Source: Pseudomonadota bacterium | Lineage (GTDB): Bacteria; Pseudomonadota; Gammaproteobacteria; Steroidobacterales; Steroidobacteraceae | Assembly: GCA_021817875.1 (NCBI GenBank) | Contig: JAKAFQ010000179.1 | Location: 1 to 7,693 of the forward strand | DNA length: 7,693 nt | Direction of reading: 5' to 3' | Shown: in pieces, positions 6,443 to 7,693 of the stretch | How the letters are laid out: each line of letters opens with the position of its first letter | How positions within the stretch are numbered: position 1 is the stretch's first letter | Notes under the pieces: model-generated | Told to the model about the DNA's origin: nothing | The model's input: only the letters and a program-made list of their open reading frames with translations | Database searches by the model: none | Translations under genes and position numbers: made by a program

Positions 6443-7256
6443 GTCGTACCTGAGGAATGTCATCGAGGCCGCGCTGCTCGCCGCCGGCCGGCCGCTGCAG
6501 CGTGAGGAGCTCAAGCAGCTGTTCGATGAGTCGGCGCGTCCGAGTGACGAGGGGCTGGGCGAGATTCTCGATGCGCTCTCGGGCGAGTACGCCGGGCGCG
6601 GCATCGAGCTGAAAGAGACCGCCTCGGGATTGCGCATCCAGGTGCGCCGCGAGTTCGCCGCCGAGGTCTCGCGGCTCTGGCCCGAGCGCCCGGCGCGCTA
6701 TTCGCGGGCGCTGCTCGAGACGCTGGCGCTCATCGCATACCGCCAGCCGATCACGCGCGGGGAAATCGAGGACGTACGTGGAGTCGCCGTCAATCCCGGC
6801 ATCATCAAGACGCTGCTCGAGCGCAACTGGGTGCGGGTCGTCGGCCAGCGCGATGTTCCCGGCCGCCCGGAGCTGCTCGGCACCACGCGCGAGTTCCTCG
6901 ATTACTTTGGCCTGGTGAGCCTCGATCAGCTGCCGCCGCTGTCGGAGCTGAAGGCGTTGGGCGACCTCAATCTGCAGCTCGATCTGCACAGTGGCGCCGA
7001 TTCGCAGTCGGCAACGCCGGGCGAAACGGCCGCCCCTGCCCAAGAGGGGAACGATGACGGCAGCGCCATCGCCGCAACCGTGGCTCCTCCTGGCGCGGTT
7101 TCCGAGACCGAGACCGGGCAGTCTGCCGGGGAGCCCGGCCTCGCCGAGCAGGGTTCGCCCGACGAGCCGGATGAGCCGGCCGGCGCAGGCGAGGCATTCG
7201 AAGGTGAAGAGGTGCCGCCGCGGGAAATGTGCGCGACGCCCTTCGAAGCGGATTGA
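6435..7256 (+). CDS. scpB: Segregation and condensation protein B (ScpB)
   Basis: ScpB dimerises through winged-helix domains and binds the ScpA linker, completing the SMC-ScpAB complex. Of 273 residues the family part is about 1-180: YLRNVIEAALLAAGRPLQ (5-22), the first winged helix with GIELKETASGLRIQVR (56-71), then the diagnostic SRALLETLALIAYRQPITRG (90-109) with EIEDVRGVAVN and the ending RPELLGTTREFLDYFGL (144-160). From about 184 to 273 there is a low-complexity acidic tail: roughly 20 Asp/Glu, one Arg and no Lys in 90 residues, absent from short ScpB proteins and probably disordered. The start is ATG 6435 inside ATGAGTGA, which overlaps the scpA stop by 8 bp, a layout that indicates translational coupling; an upstream in-frame ATG at 6315 would only add residues read from within scpA. 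An AGAGAG lies 8 bases before the start. Confidence 0.96.
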   Translation: MSESYLRNVIEAALLAAGRPLQREELKQLFDESARPSDEGLGEILDALSGEYAGRGIELKETASGLRIQVRREFAAEVSRLWPERPARYSRALLETLALIAYRQPITRGEIEDVRGVAVNPGIIKTLLERNWVRVVGQRDVPGRPELLGTTREFLDYFGLVSLDQLPPLSELKALGDLNLQLDLHSGADSQSATPGETAAPAQEGNDDGSAIAATVAPPGAVSETETGQSAGEPGLAEQGSPDEPDEPAGAGEAFEGEEVPPREMCATPFEAD

Positions 7257-7263
7257 GGCAGCC

Positions 7264-7389
7264 GTGAGCGTCGATGCCGCCTGGACTCGGCGGATTCCGC
7301 CGGATGAGCCGCCGAGGCCGAAGCGCCGAACCGTGGCCGCTTCCGTGCTCGGCGAACGCGCTCGGGCCGTTGCGCGGAGCACGCGGTGA
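7264..7389 (+). CDS. Possible 41-codon leader ORF before rluB
   Basis: A GTG at 7264 is preceded at 5 bases by GAGG, which overlaps the end of scpB, and opens a 41-codon frame ending in TGA at 7387-7389. That stop overlaps the presumed rluB start GTG (7386) as GTGA, a coupling arrangement. The product (starting MSVDAAWTRRIPPDEPPRPK) is Arg/Pro/Ala-rich, matches no family I know and resembles the basic N-termini found on many RluB proteins. It may be a true leader, the displaced N-terminus of rluB after a frameshift, or chance in GC-rich DNA; I cannot decide between these. Confidence 0.2.
   Translation: MSVDAAWTRRIPPDEPPRPKRRTVAASVLGERARAVARSTR
7286..7316 (+). other. Two alternative GC hairpins in the scpB-rluB gap
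   Basis: CTCGGCGG (7286-7293) can pair with CCGCCGAG (7309-7316) across a 15-base loop, or its inner part CGGCGG (7288-7293) can pair with CCGCCG (7297-7302) across a three-base ATT loop. The two structures exclude each other. No T-run follows, so this is not a standard terminator. It might modulate read-through to rluB, but short GC inverted repeats are common in DNA of this composition. Confidence 0.25.
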
Positions 7390-7693
7390 GCACCGGGGGC
7401 CGGTCAATCCGGCCGGGGCGCCGAGCTGCGCTCAGGCGAGGCCGCTCAGCCGCGGGGCATGCGGCCCATCGCGCCGCTGAGCGCCATGACCCGCCGGAGC
7501 GGCTGCAGAAGGTGCTCTCCCAGGCGGGACTCGCTTCGCGCCGCGAAGCCGAGGACTGGATCCGCGCCGGCCGGCTCACCGTCAATGGTCAGCCGGCCAC
7601 GCTCGGTATGAAGGTCGGACCCGCGGACCAGGTGCGTCTCGATGGCCGTCTGGTGCACCACCGCGAGGCGCCGCCCGTCGGGCGGGCTTTCAT
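7386..7693 (+). CDS. rluB: 23S rRNA pseudouridine synthase RluB, N-terminal part (3' end outside window)
   Basis: RluB converts a uridine in helix 93 of 23S rRNA (U2605 in E. coli) to pseudouridine. About 102 codons are present. The S4 RNA-binding domain is clear at about residues 38-92: ERLQKVLSQAGLASRREAED, then AGRLTVNGQPATLGMKVGP and DQVRLDGRLVHH. The catalytic domain with its aspartate (GRLDxxTxGLLL-type motif) lies beyond the right edge, so RsuA, RluE or RluF cannot be excluded from the domain alone; the place directly after scpAB argues for RluB. The start is GTG 7386, the only start codon in this frame downstream of the stop at 7305-7307, with GGAG six bases before it. The first 37 residues are Arg/Ala/Gly-rich and not conserved. 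The true N-terminus could differ if a frameshift is present between 7264 and 7490. Confidence 0.85.
   Translation, partial: MSTGGRSIRPGRRAALRRGRSAAGHAAHRAAERHDPPERLQKVLSQAGLASRREAEDWIRAGRLTVNGQPATLGMKVGPADQVRLDGRLVHHREAPPVGRAF

Noticed and set aside
3881..6637. A 918-codon open frame on the minus strand, antisense to the end of yciO, trpS, scpA and the start of scpB.
   Set aside because: It lies opposite well-identified genes on the plus strand. Its product is rich in Leu, His, Arg, Gln and Asp without any recognisable domain, the typical look of the antisense shadow of GC-rich coding DNA where stop codons are rare.
6204..7382. A 392-codon minus-strand frame opposite scpA, scpB and the scpB-rluB gap.
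   Set aside because: Antisense shadow of scpB; no conserved motif.

Overview
This is a GC-rich stretch of ordinary bacterial chromosome. Gene content and protein sequences point to a gammaproteobacterium outside the enterics. It carries ScpA/ScpB rather than MukBEF, its ScpA, TrpRS and YciO resemble xanthomonad or pseudomonad versions, and yciO-trpS-scpA-scpB-rluB is a gene order known from Xanthomonas-like genomes. I cannot place it more finely from sequence alone. Coding density is high, nearly all genes are intact, and there are no transposase, integrase, phage, CRISPR, rRNA or tRNA sequences.

Layout. (1) 2-592, plus strand: 3' end of ligA (NAD+-dependent DNA ligase), entering from the left edge. 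(2) 667-2996, minus strand: three co-directional genes, read from right to left as bolA, a lipoprotein parvulin peptidyl-prolyl isomerase, and a nitronate monooxygenase family flavoprotein. They converge on ligA. A strong overlapping double palindrome (1669-1711), probably a REP-like element, lies between the last two. (3) 2997-3336: a non-coding divergent gap holding short direct repeats and palindromes, presumably carrying promoters for both sides. (4) 3337-7693, plus strand: yciO, then trpS, scpA, scpB and the start of rluB. A good -10 hexamer sits 5' of trpS. trpS and scpA are 6 bp apart, scpA and scpB overlap by 8 bp, and rluB follows scpB after 129 bp.

How the genes fit together. The right-hand group is a housekeeping cluster: tryptophan charging (TrpRS), chromosome condensation and segregation (ScpA kleisin and ScpB, partners of an SMC protein encoded elsewhere) and 23S rRNA pseudouridylation (RluB), preceded by a YrdC-fold protein. 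The left-hand minus-strand group combines an iron-sulfur/regulatory BolA protein, an envelope folding factor and an FMN oxidoreductase, with no obvious single pathway.

I found no novel multi-gene system. The points most worth a second look are a near match to the [4Fe-4S] cysteine motif in TrpRS, the palindromic element at 1669-1711, a roughly 30-residue insert in YciO that brings it in contact with no known domain, and an unclear 5' end of rluB with a possible coupled 41-codon leader ORF.
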